DNA of 64,000 bases from Oscheius onirici (GCA_932521025.1 OW051469.1:9188398-9252397), one strand, 5' to 3'; counted from the first letter of the stretch, positions 24,258 to 34,473 are shown. Numbers and translations are program-made. Notes: generated by a model from the sequence alone, not told the origin.

Positions 24258-27200
24258 TCACTGAAGTTGGAACTGAATGAAGCTGTTCTTTCCGCCCGAT
24301 ATGGACTCTGTCGTTGAAGACAGTGCACTGTCCACAATATGCACGACTCCATTGCTTAGAACAACAGTTTCCTAAAACTTGGTTCTTTCCGGATTTCTTA
24401 AAACTGACCAAGATCCTGCTCTCCTCGACATAGACACCTCCTTCCTCGACAGTATATCTCAACATTTCTCCGTTCTTGTTCGAAATTCTCTCTGACCGGA
24501 GGGCTGACAATTGGAAGTCATGCTCACAAATGGGCCCTAAAAACAGTTTTACGAGTTTTTGTAGACAAACTAACGAGAGATAAGATGCCGCTTCACGAAC
24601 TTGATCGTCTTGGCATGGCTGGCCTGAAGACGTTTCATGTCGTTGACGGAGAAGGCGTCATTGACGGGAATGAAGACTGTAGCAACGTGGGGAAGGGCGT
24701 CTTTTACCTTGAGGTAGGAGGCGAAGAGACTGAAAAGCGTTGAATTGACTTGAAACGGCTTAAAAATCATTTTCAAGATAGCCCAAAAACACTGCATATT
24801 CATGGTATACTTACTCGTTGAACCGGCTCAAATCAGGTCTAGATTGAAGGAACGTCTGGATACTGTGGGTTACTGTAGGGAGTGGCTGAAAGATAAATAT
24901 TATTAATTTTCTATAATGTGCCCCCACTCTGTCCAAGAAGTAAATAGCAGCACCACAGGCTCCAATATGCTGTTTATGATAAACGGGGTCTGGAATGAAC
25001 TTGGAGCAGCCGATCTGAATAAGTTGGGTTCATTGGAAGGGCTAATTGAAACCTGGTACTCGAACTCGGCAGCATTTCTCGATCTGAAGGAGAAGAGAGA
25101 CGATGAGGGGGACTTGAAGTTTCCGGCAAAGATCTGGAAAGTCACCGTCAGTCAGTCAGTCACTTACCGTCGAGTTCAACATTGTGGTTACTGTAGGCGG
25201 TATAACTTTGACAGTAGGCAAATACCATGGAACTACGTGGTTCAGAACCTGCTCTTCCGTCAGCTCGACTCTTTCCTCTTCTCCAGATCCCTCCTCCTCG
25301 CCCTCAGAGCCTCTCTGTCAACAAATATCAAAGATTATTTAAAAAGCTTACCTTCTTCATCATGTTCGAAGGAACAAAGATACTGATCGGTTGCCCTATA
25401 TAAATCTTTCCAGACAGTTTTTCAACAAACTCCGGAGCGATTTTCTTCAATTTATGGTCCCACGATTCCACTGAATAGCCAAGTTTGTGGTTTCCAGTGA
25501 AAACTTACAATCTTCCTTTACAATGACATCACTGACCACATGAACAATTCCATTCAGAGCCACCAGATCAGCTTCGAGAATCTTCGCATCCCCGAGACCT
25601 TTGCTCATATTTTCGGAGCAGATGGCCGGCTGAAAGATGTGTCCTCTGGCGATTCCTAAAAACCGATTAAGATCTTGAAAATTGTTATTTACCTGAAGAA
25701 AAACAGCTAACCCTATTGGATATCTGTTCTTGGATTGAGGCAGGGAACTTGTCAAAGGCATCGTCGGTGAAGGGAAGGACTGTGAAGGAGGCGGAGGCGT
25801 TGACGAAAGCGGTTATTGTCTCGTCAGGAAGAACTGAAACGGTTCACATTATTGAAAAAATTTGTCTAGGAATGGGTTTGGAGGGAAACCCGCAAAAAAC
25901 TACAGTAATCTCAAGTTCTTCTCAAAACCATGACCTCTCGGGAAATGTTGCTTCTTCCGAGTCCTGTAGAACTTTTTATATATCATAGAAATTAATTTCT
26001 TGACTCACAATCAGAGTTCGAACTTCAGTGCCACTGACTATCACCATCTATCCCTTACATTCGAAATCGAAATCTCCGCCACCATGCACAAAAAAGGAAA
26101 AGGTAAGGTAAAGTTTCTATCCAAATCAACGGCAGGTATCCTTAGAGGGACCTGTGAGGCAAGTCTCGCGAAGACAACCATTGCGGAGGCTTCCTGAGGG
26201 GGCCAGGTCGCGGGGCATAACGTTCCAAAGCTGTTCAACCCTTTCTAGGAACGCCTTCACCTTCGTGCTTCTACCAATTAACCGACGTCAGAGAGGACAG
26301 AAGCCTTGGTTGGGCCGAAGCGGGAATTGAAATCAGAACCTTTAGATTTTTTTGTGCCAATGATGTGGCATACTGTAGTTCTACTTTGCGTTAGAACTGT
26401 GAACTTTGGCTCTGATACCTTGTCAATTTTTATACTTGTCCCTTGGCACTGTCTCTAATTTCTCCACGTCCAGACTGTCTATCCCTATTTGTCTCTTTGT
26501 AACTTTGTCTACCAAGAGCATGTATGTTTTATTGTCAGTTTCTCTTGCTCTACACTTCTGTCCCTCTGCTTCTAAATTACTACTAGAAAGTGTGCTTCTA
26601 CAGAAACTAAAAAATTAACCAATTATTTTTGTAAACGTCCTATAAAAGAAGCTGAAAGACTCTTATCGAGGAGACTCTTGCAAAATGGTGATCGAATGGC
26701 TCCTTGTCTTGAGCCTGATAGTTTCAGTGCTCATCAGCTGCAAGAAGCAGAACAAGAAGGCTGATTCGGTAGGCTAGTTCAATTCTACTAACCTGTTTTC
26801 AGCTCCGAGGAAAACCGATGCCGACTGTCAAGTCAGAGGCAATTTTAGGAGCTCCTCCGCTACAGACAGAGCCGAAAAAGACGGAGGCTGTGCCGAAGAA
26901 GGACACACCTTTGGTGAAGCCAAAATATGATAAGAAGGATGGAGACGAGTTCAAATTCGACGAGGCGATTCCGTCGGATAGATCGGCAGACAAGACGGAT
27001 CTGGACGACATTGATGACAACAATCCTCTTCTGGTTAAGCAGATCCAGAAAAAGCTCATAGCTTCGGGTAAGTGACGCATTGGTTACTCGGCCAAGTTTT
27101 GCTGCGTATCCAGGTTGAGTATTCAATGTATCCTCAAGCCACAATCTGTTGAGACTGTGGTCTTCTAAATGAAGCCACATCCGAATCAACTGTCTAGCTG

Positions 27201-30184
27201 TCGAGACCGTGTTCTGTAATTCGAGACAGAAACGAGTTGAGTGTCTAACTGTCGAGTCTGATTATGAAACTAAATCCACAACTGACGTAGCTGTCTAACT
27301 GTGGCCTACCAGATCTTGACGACTTACAGTTCGCCGAGTTCGGCACTTTAAAGGACTGCTCGTTGCGATCGGTCTCGACACGATTTTAAAATCGTGTCGA
27401 GACACGAGCGCGGGAGGACGAAATTTCGGCTAAATTCAAATTACCGCCTAGTTTAGAGCGCGCGGAAAGACAATAATTCAAAATTTGGCTTGAACCTGGG
27501 TGACACGCTTTCTCGAACACTCGATTATATTTTTTCACATGTTCAGACTTATATTGTCGGCCGTATCGTGTTCCCGGTAGTTATGTTTTTTTTCAGAGTC
27601 ATTACATGAAAAATGACCGAGTTATAACGTTTTTTCTGTTTTTCACTGGGATTAGAAGACCAAATACCAAGTGCCAAAACACACCTACAACGTTTCGACT
27701 GTGCTCTTTTTTTTTGAAACCGAGAACGAAAGAAATAGTTGCGTAGTTTTCTCAAAAACGTGTCACCCAGGACGAAAGTAATTTTGTCCAACATTTGAAT
27801 TGCGCGGCGAACTGTGGACTGTATTTACGCGTTTTCAGGGTCTCGCACGGAAGTCAAGACAGAAATGTCCCAGAACCCAAAACCTTTGGACGGATCCAAA
27901 GATGCGACCGTGAACGACAAAAATGTCTCGGTAGGTCCCAATAAAAAGAAGAAATCTTCCCTAAAGGAAAAGAACGCCGAAACGTATGTGGCTGACTCGA
28001 TGCGCAAGCCGACGGGCAAGAACAAGGTCAAGGAATTTACCGTCCTGGATAAGAAGTACACTTCTGAGAAGAGAAGTACCTATTTCTGGCTCTCTCATTG
28101 TCAGTCAAGCGCTAGAAAAATGAGAAAACGGTAAATAAATAAAGATTCGGCGTAGGAGACTTACTTGAAATGAACTTGTTGAACCGGCCGTCCTTCTTGA
28201 GCAGCTCTAGAACATTCTCGGCTGTCGGGTGAATCTTCTTGGCGGAGATGTGACCTTTGCCAGTAGTTAGGGGGATGTTGGCTTGAGTCAGCTTGACACA
28301 GTTGATGGATACGTGACTGTAGGAAATCTGGAAATTTCTTGGTTATTGAGAGACAGGCAGGGGCAGGAGGACTGATAGACAGACTGACAGAGGGCCTGAT
28401 TGACAAATTGACAGACTGACAGATAGACTGACTGACATAGAGACAGAGGGACAGACTGACAGAGAGCCTGAGGAACAGAGAGGCTGAAAGACAGAGAAAA
28501 CAAACAGGCAGACCCAGATGATGCCATTGAATACTGTCCAAGGAACTCTCCTAATCCAGTAGAAGTTTTTGCACAAAACGTTTTGTATTTTTTGCAAAAA
28601 AAAACTCAATTACTGTAGTTACAAGAAAAATTGCAAGGTTTTTCTTTGAAAACAATAAAACTTTTCAATTCTTGTTGAAAACGCTCCTGCCAGACATCGA
28701 CAGTTGCAATAAATTCTACCCTATTTTTTTTGTACGCAAAAATTGCTCACGTGTATTTTCGTTGCCACGCTCAGGTTTAGTCCAGTGTTTTTTAGCACTC
28801 AAAAACCAACGAGAGACTGACTTACTCTCGTGATTGGAGCCTCCACCTTGACCAGATACTTCTTTCCATCAGTAGCCGTCAGAACTTTTCCATCGACCAG
28901 ATCGTAGTCATTGAAAATTTCGGGGAAGAGAAGGGCCTAAAGTTGATTACAAAAAAGGGGTGAGAGTCTAACCTTTGACGCTTTTTCGCCCACAATGACC
29001 GTTCCAAGTCTCGGAACCTCTGAAGCGTTCTGGGTACTGCGAAGTTCTTGGAACAACTGGACGGGGCTCTTTCTCTTTGTCTCTAGAAAGTTCCATTGTG
29101 AGAAAATTCTACAGAAGAACTAACCAACAGAACAACCTTTGGATCTGATGTTTGTTGTCGTGAAGCCTTCGCAGCACTCTTGGATCCGGATAGTTTTACG
29201 GGCTTCCTGAACTCTCTTATTTTAATTTACTGTCAAATTACATCTTCGTTGACTTTCGTTGTGGAACACCTGACCGCTTGACTGTAGTACTGACACTCAT
29301 TGGAATAGAGCCTGGTCTTGTTAGGATGACTCTCCAGAACCTCGTTGATCTCCCGAATGCAGATATGAGGTCTGAAATAAGAGTTTTTAATGTGAAAATG
29401 AGTCTGACGAAGGTAGTACAGCTGTCTAACTGTCGAGACTGTGGCACCTAACGGGCAACAACAGAGTCGGCTGTCTAACTGTCGAGTCTGCGGCTTCGTA
29501 ATACGGTTACAACAGCTGAGGCTGTCAAATGTCGTAACTGTGACTAGGCTGTGACTAGAATATATTGGCCACTAAATTTACGGTTGTCTAACTGTCGAAG
29601 CTGTAGTTGTACGAATTACGCCACAGTAGATAAAGCTGTCTAACTGTCACTGTGGTAACGCTCTCTCCGCTCACTAAAATGACTCACCCTTTCAGTTGAG
29701 TGAGAGTAGTTCCAAGGACGTCAGCGATACCAAAAGACGACCTTTTCCCGGACGGACTACTCTCTTCTCCTCCAAGTGTACTGGCTAGTTTTCCAAACAA
29801 ATTTCCAATCTGAACAGGGCATTAAAATGTTACTGTTTTTGAGCTCACGATATCAGTAAAGTGCCCGACGTTAATCGTCGTCGAACCTTCGTCGTCTTCT
29901 TCGCTAGAAGACTTGTCTTCGTCTGTCAAGGCCACGACTCTCTTTCGCTCAACAGAATCTCCGTCATCGTCGACAACTTTGTGCATTCCACTGAGCATGG
30001 TAGACATCACTCCGAAGGGAAAGAAGGTCGCGGCTGAAGGAGAAGAAGATACTGATCTTGGAGAGGCAGAGAACATTTCATTTGAGAGCCGTTCCCGTAC
30101 CAGCTTTCGAATTCTCTCAATGGCTTCATCGGAATCAGAGGCTAGAGCGGCGCTGAGGAAGAGAAAAAGTACGAGTCTTTTCAT
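24258..30184 (-). CDS. Secreted fasciclin (FAS1) protein, TGFBI/periostin-like
   Basis: Extracellular adhesion protein. Seventeen exons: 29849-30184, 29688-29809, 29242-29371, 29125-29206, 28973-29082, 28826-28936, 28165-28327, 25712-25833, 25509-25692, 25352-25470, 25168-25314, 25053-25133, 24928-25014, 24815-24885, 24575-24729, 24409-24536 and 24258-24371; 753 aa. A signal peptide (MKRLVLFLFLSAALA) precedes an acidic region and a Cys-containing segment (HICIREINE, RIQECCEGF) placed like the EMI domain of TGFBI/periostin. Two FAS1 units are clear, with H1/H2 motifs SFTVLPFTDDAF / NGIVHVVSDVI (about 360-447) and TVFIPVNDAF / NGVVHIVDSAL (about 635-732). Two weaker units lie before and between them. 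Intron 7 (25834-28164) contains an entire opposite-strand gene; intron 8 is apparently only 19 bp. A polyA signal (AATAAA, minus) follows the stop. Confidence 0.85.
25693..25711 (-). other. Apparent 19-bp intron in the fasciclin gene
   Basis: On the minus strand this runs GTTAGCTGTTTTTCTTCAG, with a normal donor, a pyrimidine tract and an acceptor. Removing it joins FDKFPASIQEQISNR to VNNNFQDLNRFLG, restoring the FAS1 fold and the phase of the flanking exons. Keeping it brings an early stop. The next downstream acceptor breaks the frame. Confidence 0.5.
26194..26347 (-). mobile_element. tRNA-derived SINE copy (5'-truncated)
   Basis: Its minus strand matches the body of the element at 49876-50070: AATCTAAAGGT, then CCCGCTTC.GCCCAACCAAGG, then a TTGGTAAATTGGTAG-like segment, and the shared end CTGGCCCC(C)TCAG. 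The A-box head seen in the other copy is missing. It lies inside fasciclin intron 7, 340 bp upstream of the TATA box of the nested gene. Confidence 0.65.
26641..26648 (+). promoter_or_regulatory. TATA box of the nested gene
   Basis: TATAAAAG, 37 bases before the ATG at 26685. The spacing implies a short 5' leader of about 10-20 nt and an independent promoter inside the intron of the opposite-strand fasciclin gene. Confidence 0.55.
26685..28134 (+). CDS. Nested Lys-rich signal-anchored protein, 214 aa
   Basis: Complete gene inside intron 7 of the fasciclin gene, on the opposite strand. Exons 26685-26768, 26803-27067 and 27839-28134 join in frame. The N-terminus (VIEWLLVLSLIVSVLISC) is a signal peptide or membrane anchor followed at once by a Lys-rich stretch (KKQNKKADS). 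The rest is low-complexity, charged and probably disordered: PKKTEAVPKKDTPLVKPKYD, an acidic DLDDIDDNN, and KKKKSSLKEKN. It ends in RKMRKR. No family was recognised. Small membrane-anchored Lys-rich proteins of this kind are common and fast-evolving in nematodes. A TATA box precedes it. The 771-bp second intron holds a perfect palindrome, a MITE-like element and CTGTCTAACTGTCG repeats. Confidence 0.7.
27120..27315. repeat. CTGTCTAACTGTCGAGACTG repeat array
   Basis: About four degenerate units of a 50-60 bp repeat built on CTGTCTAACTGTCGAGACTG followed by a GTAATTCGAG-like spacer, in the second intron of the nested gene. The same unit recurs at 29410-29665 and 31200-31540. Confidence 0.7.
27372..27403. 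repeat. Perfect 32-bp palindrome
   Basis: GTCTCGACACGATTTT followed at once by its exact reverse complement with no spacer. It lies in the second intron of the nested gene, 92 bp before the MITE-like element. Confidence 0.9.
27495..27771. mobile_element. MITE-like element, 277 bp
   Basis: Bounded by perfect 13-bp terminal inverted repeats, CCTGGGTGACACG at 27495-27507 and CGTGTCACCCAGG at 27759-27771. No coding capacity. No clear target-site duplication was seen, so it may be degraded. Confidence 0.55.
28345..28500. repeat. GACTGACAGAGGGACAG repeat in fasciclin intron 6
   Basis: Degenerate tandem 8-12 bp units (GACAGA, GACTGACA, GAGGGACAG), the same family seen in many spacers and introns of the window. 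Confidence 0.8.
29410..29665. repeat. CTGTCTAACTGTCGAGACTG repeat array
   Basis: Four to five degenerate copies of the 50-60 bp unit within fasciclin intron 2 (29372-29687), making up most of that intron. Confidence 0.75.
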
Positions 30185-30739
30185 TCTGGAAATGGGGTTT
30201 AGGAGGAAAGAGACTCATGGATAGAGAAAGAGAGACAGAGAGTCAGAGAGGCATAGAGGTAGGGAGACAGAGGGACGGAGGGACAGACAGTCAGACAGTC
30301 AGAGAGACCGAATGTCAGAGAAACTGAGGGACAGAGAGAAAGATGGACAGAGAACCAGAGGGACAGAAGGACCGGGAGAGACAGAGAGAAAGATGGACAT
30401 AGGGAGAAAGGGAGAGAGGGACAGAGACAGACAGACTGACAGAGGGACAGAGAGGTAGAGGGACAGAGGGACAGAAACCGGGAGAAGAAAAGTAATTGTC
30501 GGAGAATGACTAAGAGACGACCGGCTGTGATCTTGACCCAGGTATCAACAGGTGAGCGGGAGATGATACCGACTTCTTATTTGGTCTGTTTGAAGAGAAA
30601 CCCCCGGTATACTATGACCGTCTGGAAAAGAGGAACAAACCACTTGATCGACTTCGAAAGAGGTTAGCGGCCTTGAAAGAGAACCAAGAGGGTCACTTTC
30701 ACCTGTCTCTACAGTTTTCAACTGACAAAATATTTATTA
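30185..30739. repeat. Spacer rich in GACAGAGGGACAGAG repeats
   Basis: Upstream flank of the fasciclin gene and downstream flank of the ChaC gene. 30215-30480 is almost entirely GACAGAGA/GACAGAGGGACAG units. The remaining 250 bases show no gene. Confidence 0.75.
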
Positions 30740-31704
30740 CTAACAATCAGCCTTCAAAATCTTCCGAATCCTCCTCTCCAGGCTGAAAAGATGTTTGTCT
30801 TCTGCTTCGGGAAAAAATCTTCTTATCCTCTCGGCCAGTTTCAGAACATATCTGTAACCGAAGTTCGATTATAGACGAAAAATACTCTTACTCATAATTC
30901 GAACCAGCTACTCCTCTCGCTCCACAGATCTCCTTGGCCATCACGTCCAAATCTTCTGATCCCAAATAGTAGTCGTTCTGCTTGCCGGCAATGCATGTCA
31001 AGGCTGTTATCTCGACTCCTTCAGAGATTACAGTAATCCATTGGAAATGATAACCATTGGTCAGCTCTCGTTCTCGAAGGTGCTCGACAGCGTCTTCGAT
31101 ATCCTCTCGGCCTAGAATCCGAAAAACCAGTCCAGTTGTCGAGGCAGTTGGATCTTTGATCAGAGTTGCTACTCTGCCTGGCTGAAAAGAATGTTTTTAT
31201 GAAACTGTGTAACTGTCAGGACTGTGGCCCTGTAAGAGTCACAATTGAGGTTTCTGTCTAACTGTCGAGACTGTGGCTATGTAACTCGAGTACCAAATAA
31301 AATAGCTGCAACTGTAGAGACTGTGTTTGTAATTCGAGTGGCGAAAAGTGCCTGTCTAACAATAAATGCCGAGACTGTGACACTATATTCGTGTCACAAC
31401 TGAGGTTGTTGTCGAACTGTCAAGACTGTGGCTTTATAATTGAAGCCGCAACCAAAGTGCCTGTCCAACTGTCAAAACTGTGGCTCTGCAATTCGAATTA
31501 CAACTGAGGTTGTTGTCTAACTGTTAAGACTGTATTTCAAAAACGTACTTGACTCTTGGTCCCTCGATGATAGATATTTCCTTGATACATTCTCCTCGCA
31601 TACCAAGTAGCTGAAGCTTTGAACGACTGCTCGAATCGAAATCCCGGGTTCCAGATGAGACTACCGTAAGCAAATAACCAGAGCTCGGGTTTTGGTTTTT
31701 CCAT
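30740..31704 (-). CDS. CHAC2: ChaC-type gamma-glutamylcyclotransferase
   Basis: Cytosolic enzyme that degrades glutathione to 5-oxoproline and Cys-Gly. Exons 31549-31704, 30892-31181 and 30740-30851 give 185 aa, the size of CHAC2 (about 184). The substrate loop FAYGSLIWNPGF lies near the N-terminus, and the segment AVEHLRERELTNGYHF carries the conserved catalytic Glu region. The C-terminal half has YYLGSEDLDVMAKEIC, the G..G.N.EY.L motif as GVAGSNYEYVLKLAE, and a basic helix. The start chosen is the ATG at 31704; a perfect 22-bp tandem duplication lies immediately 5' to it. Intron 1 (31182-31548) is an array of CTGTCTAACTGTCG repeats. Confidence 0.9.
31200..31545. repeat. CTGTCTAACTGTCGAGACTG repeat array
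   Basis: Six or seven degenerate 50-60 bp units filling intron 1 of the ChaC gene. On this strand each unit reads CTGTCTAACTGTC(G/A)AGACTGTGGC, then TGTAATTCGAGT, then CAACTGAGG. Confidence 0.8.
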
Positions 31705-31748
31705 GGCAATGACGCAAGGGCACCGGGGCAATGACGCAAGGGCACCGG
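31705..31748. repeat. 22-bp perfect tandem duplication before the ChaC start
   Basis: Two exact copies of a 22-bp unit beginning GGCAATGACGCAAGG abut the start codon. The duplication lies in the putative 5' leader or proximal promoter. Confidence 0.95.
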
Positions 31749-32439
31749 TCCAGAAAATAGAATGACTGGCTAAGATTTGCGATTGCTGCTTTTCCCTTTA
31801 AAAATCGCTTTCTATAAACTATACGACCATAAACGCCCGCTTTTCCTCAAGCTGCCTATAAACTGTACGAAGATTCCATAAACTGTACAAGCGACAAAAT
31901 GGTCTTTGATCCCTATAGCTGTGAACACGGATGAATTATTCATTGCCCTCATTATTGCATTGTTCGGTGGTCTGGGGTGACGATTTGGGGTCGAGAATCG
32001 GCATCAATGGGATCCAAGAATTGTAAAATGTTATCCGAAGAGTTTCAGAAAAATGGCAGTCATACAATTTTTTGAAACTAAACTGGAACGAACTTCTGGT
32101 TTTAGCGTTGACTCACGCAGTTTTTCTGCCGGCCACTGAAACAGAGCCACAGTCTCGACAGTTACACAGCTCCGGAAAAAGAACAGGTCACATCTTGAGC
32201 GGGTAGTCGAACTTGAGCCGAACAATCTGGACTCTAGATAATTAGGCAGTCACTTTGGTTGTGGATAAAAATAGCCACAGACAAGACAGTTTTTTCTCAC
32301 TGTTTGTTAACTAACTTCCCATGGCTACCCCTTAGATTTCGTTCCCTTGCGCTCTCGTCCTTTCCTAGCAACCCGGGGGCCATTCCACGTGTCCTTTCCG
32401 AACGCTCCAGACCGGCCACCTAACCTTATTCTCTTCACC
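31749..32439. other. Divergent spacer, ChaC to doublecortin gene
   Basis: About 690 bp between two divergent genes. A CCTATAAACTGTACGA-like phrase occurs three times (around 31810-31885), and one copy could hold a TATA element. No coding frame is supported. Confidence 0.45.
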
Positions 32440-33781
32440 ATGAACGATCGTCTGAAGAAGAAGAAACGCGTCGATTCTCCTGAACCAACTGCCGTCATTC
32501 GAGAGCTGATGGCTCAGCCGGGAATCAAAAAGATTCGTGTCTTTAAAAATGGCGATGCATATCATCAAGGAGTCCAAGTATCTTCTGTTTTCACAATAAC
32601 CTCTCCTATTCTTTAGATGGTCATAAATGATCGTCAAGTACAAGACATGGACATTTTCTTGACTGCCGTCACAAGAAGAATTGAACTACCATTCGGGGCC
32701 AAAAAGCTCTATACGACGAATGGAACACAAGTTAAAGATATTCGTCTGATTAAGGACGGACAGGATTATGTTGCCTCGTCTGGACTGTTTACTCCTCTGG
32801 CTTATGGAGGACGGAAGTGAGTTACTGTCTCTGTCTCTTCGTCCTCTCAATTCCAATTCTTCCAGACATCGAGCCAAGTCCGTCGAGCCCGAAAAGAAGA
32901 AGAAACGAAAGAAGAAACGCGCCCTCAGCGTTGTTTGTTTTTTCTTCATTCCGTAGCTAAGAGACCCGATTCAGGCGCCAGCCAAACATGTGGAAACACA
33001 CAAGAAGCTGGTAGAGGAACGAAAAGAAGAGGTCCTAGTACCTCTGAACCATCCGAAGAAGAAAAAAGGTTTTTAAACTCACAGTCAGTTAACTTGCTCT
33101 TCAATTTAGTGAAGAAAGAGAAGAAGAAAGTGGAAGAGCCGGAGACTAGGCCGGTCACTCGTCATGACATTCACGAAGAGGAGAAGGATCCAGGAGCTGG
33201 AGATGTCAGAAGTGTTAGCAGATACGCCACAAGACCACCGTAAGAACTGTATTTAAACTCATTTTTTTATCTATTTGAGATTTTTAGAATATAAAATTTG
33301 CCTAAAACTAACATAAATATTTGAGGACCCGGGCCGAGTCTCGCATGCACTGGAAGGACGAGTCCATTGACGACGATGAGATCAAATCGGCTGATGAACA
33401 TAATGACGGTGAGAAAACACTCATAGTTTCCGGCTAAATAGAAATTTCTTTCAGATCTCTTCTCCGAGGCAGAATCTGAAAAGGAAGGAATACTTCCCAG
33501 CGAGATTCACATTCCCTTCAACAACAAGCTGCGCATTGAGGAGAAGAGAGACAGCATTGTGAGCAGAGGACGTGAGCTTCACCAGGAAGTAGTAGAAACA
33601 AAGGACAAGATTGTTGAACATACCGTGAACACAAAAGATGTATAGCCTCTCAAAACATTCAACAAACATTGTTCAGGAAGCCAAAAAAGCTGTGGACAAG
33701 AGAAAGAAGTCCGTTTACCATTGGGGCGATCTGAACTCGTTCACCAAAAATATTGAGTCGCTTTTGAAGCGGAAAGAATAA
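32440..33781 (+). CDS. Doublecortin-domain protein, 332 aa
   Basis: Likely microtubule-associated. Exons 32440-32577, 32617-32816, 32866-32929, 32975-33068, 33110-33239, 33326-33408, 33455-33639 and 33677-33781 join in frame. A single DCX domain spans about residues 28-112: KKIRVFKNGDAYHQG, VNDRQ-like VINDRQVQDMDIFLTAVT, FGAKKLYTTNGTQV and IKDGQDYVASSG, ending FTPLAYGG. It is followed by a strongly basic stretch (EKKKKRKKKR), a second Lys-rich stretch and an acidic/helical C-terminus. There is no kinase domain, so it is not a DCLK/ZYG-8 type. The TAA stop lies inside the AATAAA polyA signal (33777-33782). The next gene starts 95 bp downstream, suggesting an operon. Confidence 0.85.
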
Positions 33782-33876
33782 AGTATTGTGTAGCCCTTGA
33801 TCTCTTGGTGTTTAGTCGGCTGTTTATCAAAAAGGGGGAGAGAGGGGGTAAACAGTCCAGTCGACTGATATTGACC

Positions 33877-34473
33877 ATGGGTAGCGGCTGTGCTTCAAAA
33901 GGTTAGTTTTTTTGGAGACAGGGACTCTCGCTTGTTTACTTCCCTCTTCCCCCATACCCCAATCGATTTTGGTTGTTATTTTTTGCAGCTATGGAACTAG
34001 CAATCCAAGAGGCCATAACCGGTGTGAATGGAAATTACGGCGGTCCTTTTGGTGCTACAATTGTCAAGAATGGAGAAGTTATTGCTACTGGATATAACAC
34101 GGTCCTTTCGTCGAAGGACGTCACAAACCATGCTGAAATTGTTGCCATTCGAAATGCCTGTGAAAAATTGGGTAAGTATATAGTTTTCCTTCAAGAAAGA
34201 AAAGTTCCAGGAACTTATGATCTCTCCGGCTGTCAGATCTACGCATCCTGTCACCCCTGTCCAATGTGTCTCGGAGCATGTCTCTGGTCTCGTTTCGATG
34301 CCATCTACTATGCAGCTGATCTGAAAGAAGCCGCAAATGAGGGCTTTGACAGCAGCTGGGTCTACGATTTCTGGAAGAATATGAGTTCCGATCGAGTCAA
34401 ATTTGAACAGGTCAAAGTGGACGACTATCTGAGGCCATTCAACTGGTGGAAAGAGAGTGGAAAGAGCATTTGA
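33877..34473 (+). CDS. Guanine deaminase, cytidine-deaminase fold
   Basis: Predicted to convert guanine to xanthine. Exons 33877-33901, 33989-34171 and 34211-34473 give 156 aa. Zinc and catalytic motifs HAEIVAIRNAC and PCPMCLGAC are intact, and flanking segments (GGPFGATIVKNGEVIATGYN, LSGCQIYASCHPCPMC, AANEGFDSSWVYDFW) match the bacterial/plant GuaD type rather than the amidohydrolase (cypin) type of vertebrates. The size equals bacterial GuaD. The separate first exon encodes MGSGCASK, a good N-myristoylation site with an adjacent Cys that could be palmitoylated. The acceptor TTTTGCAG before exon 2 is strong. It is 95 bp behind the doublecortin gene and 200 bp ahead of the next gene. A polyA signal lies at 34482-34487. 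Confidence 0.9.
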
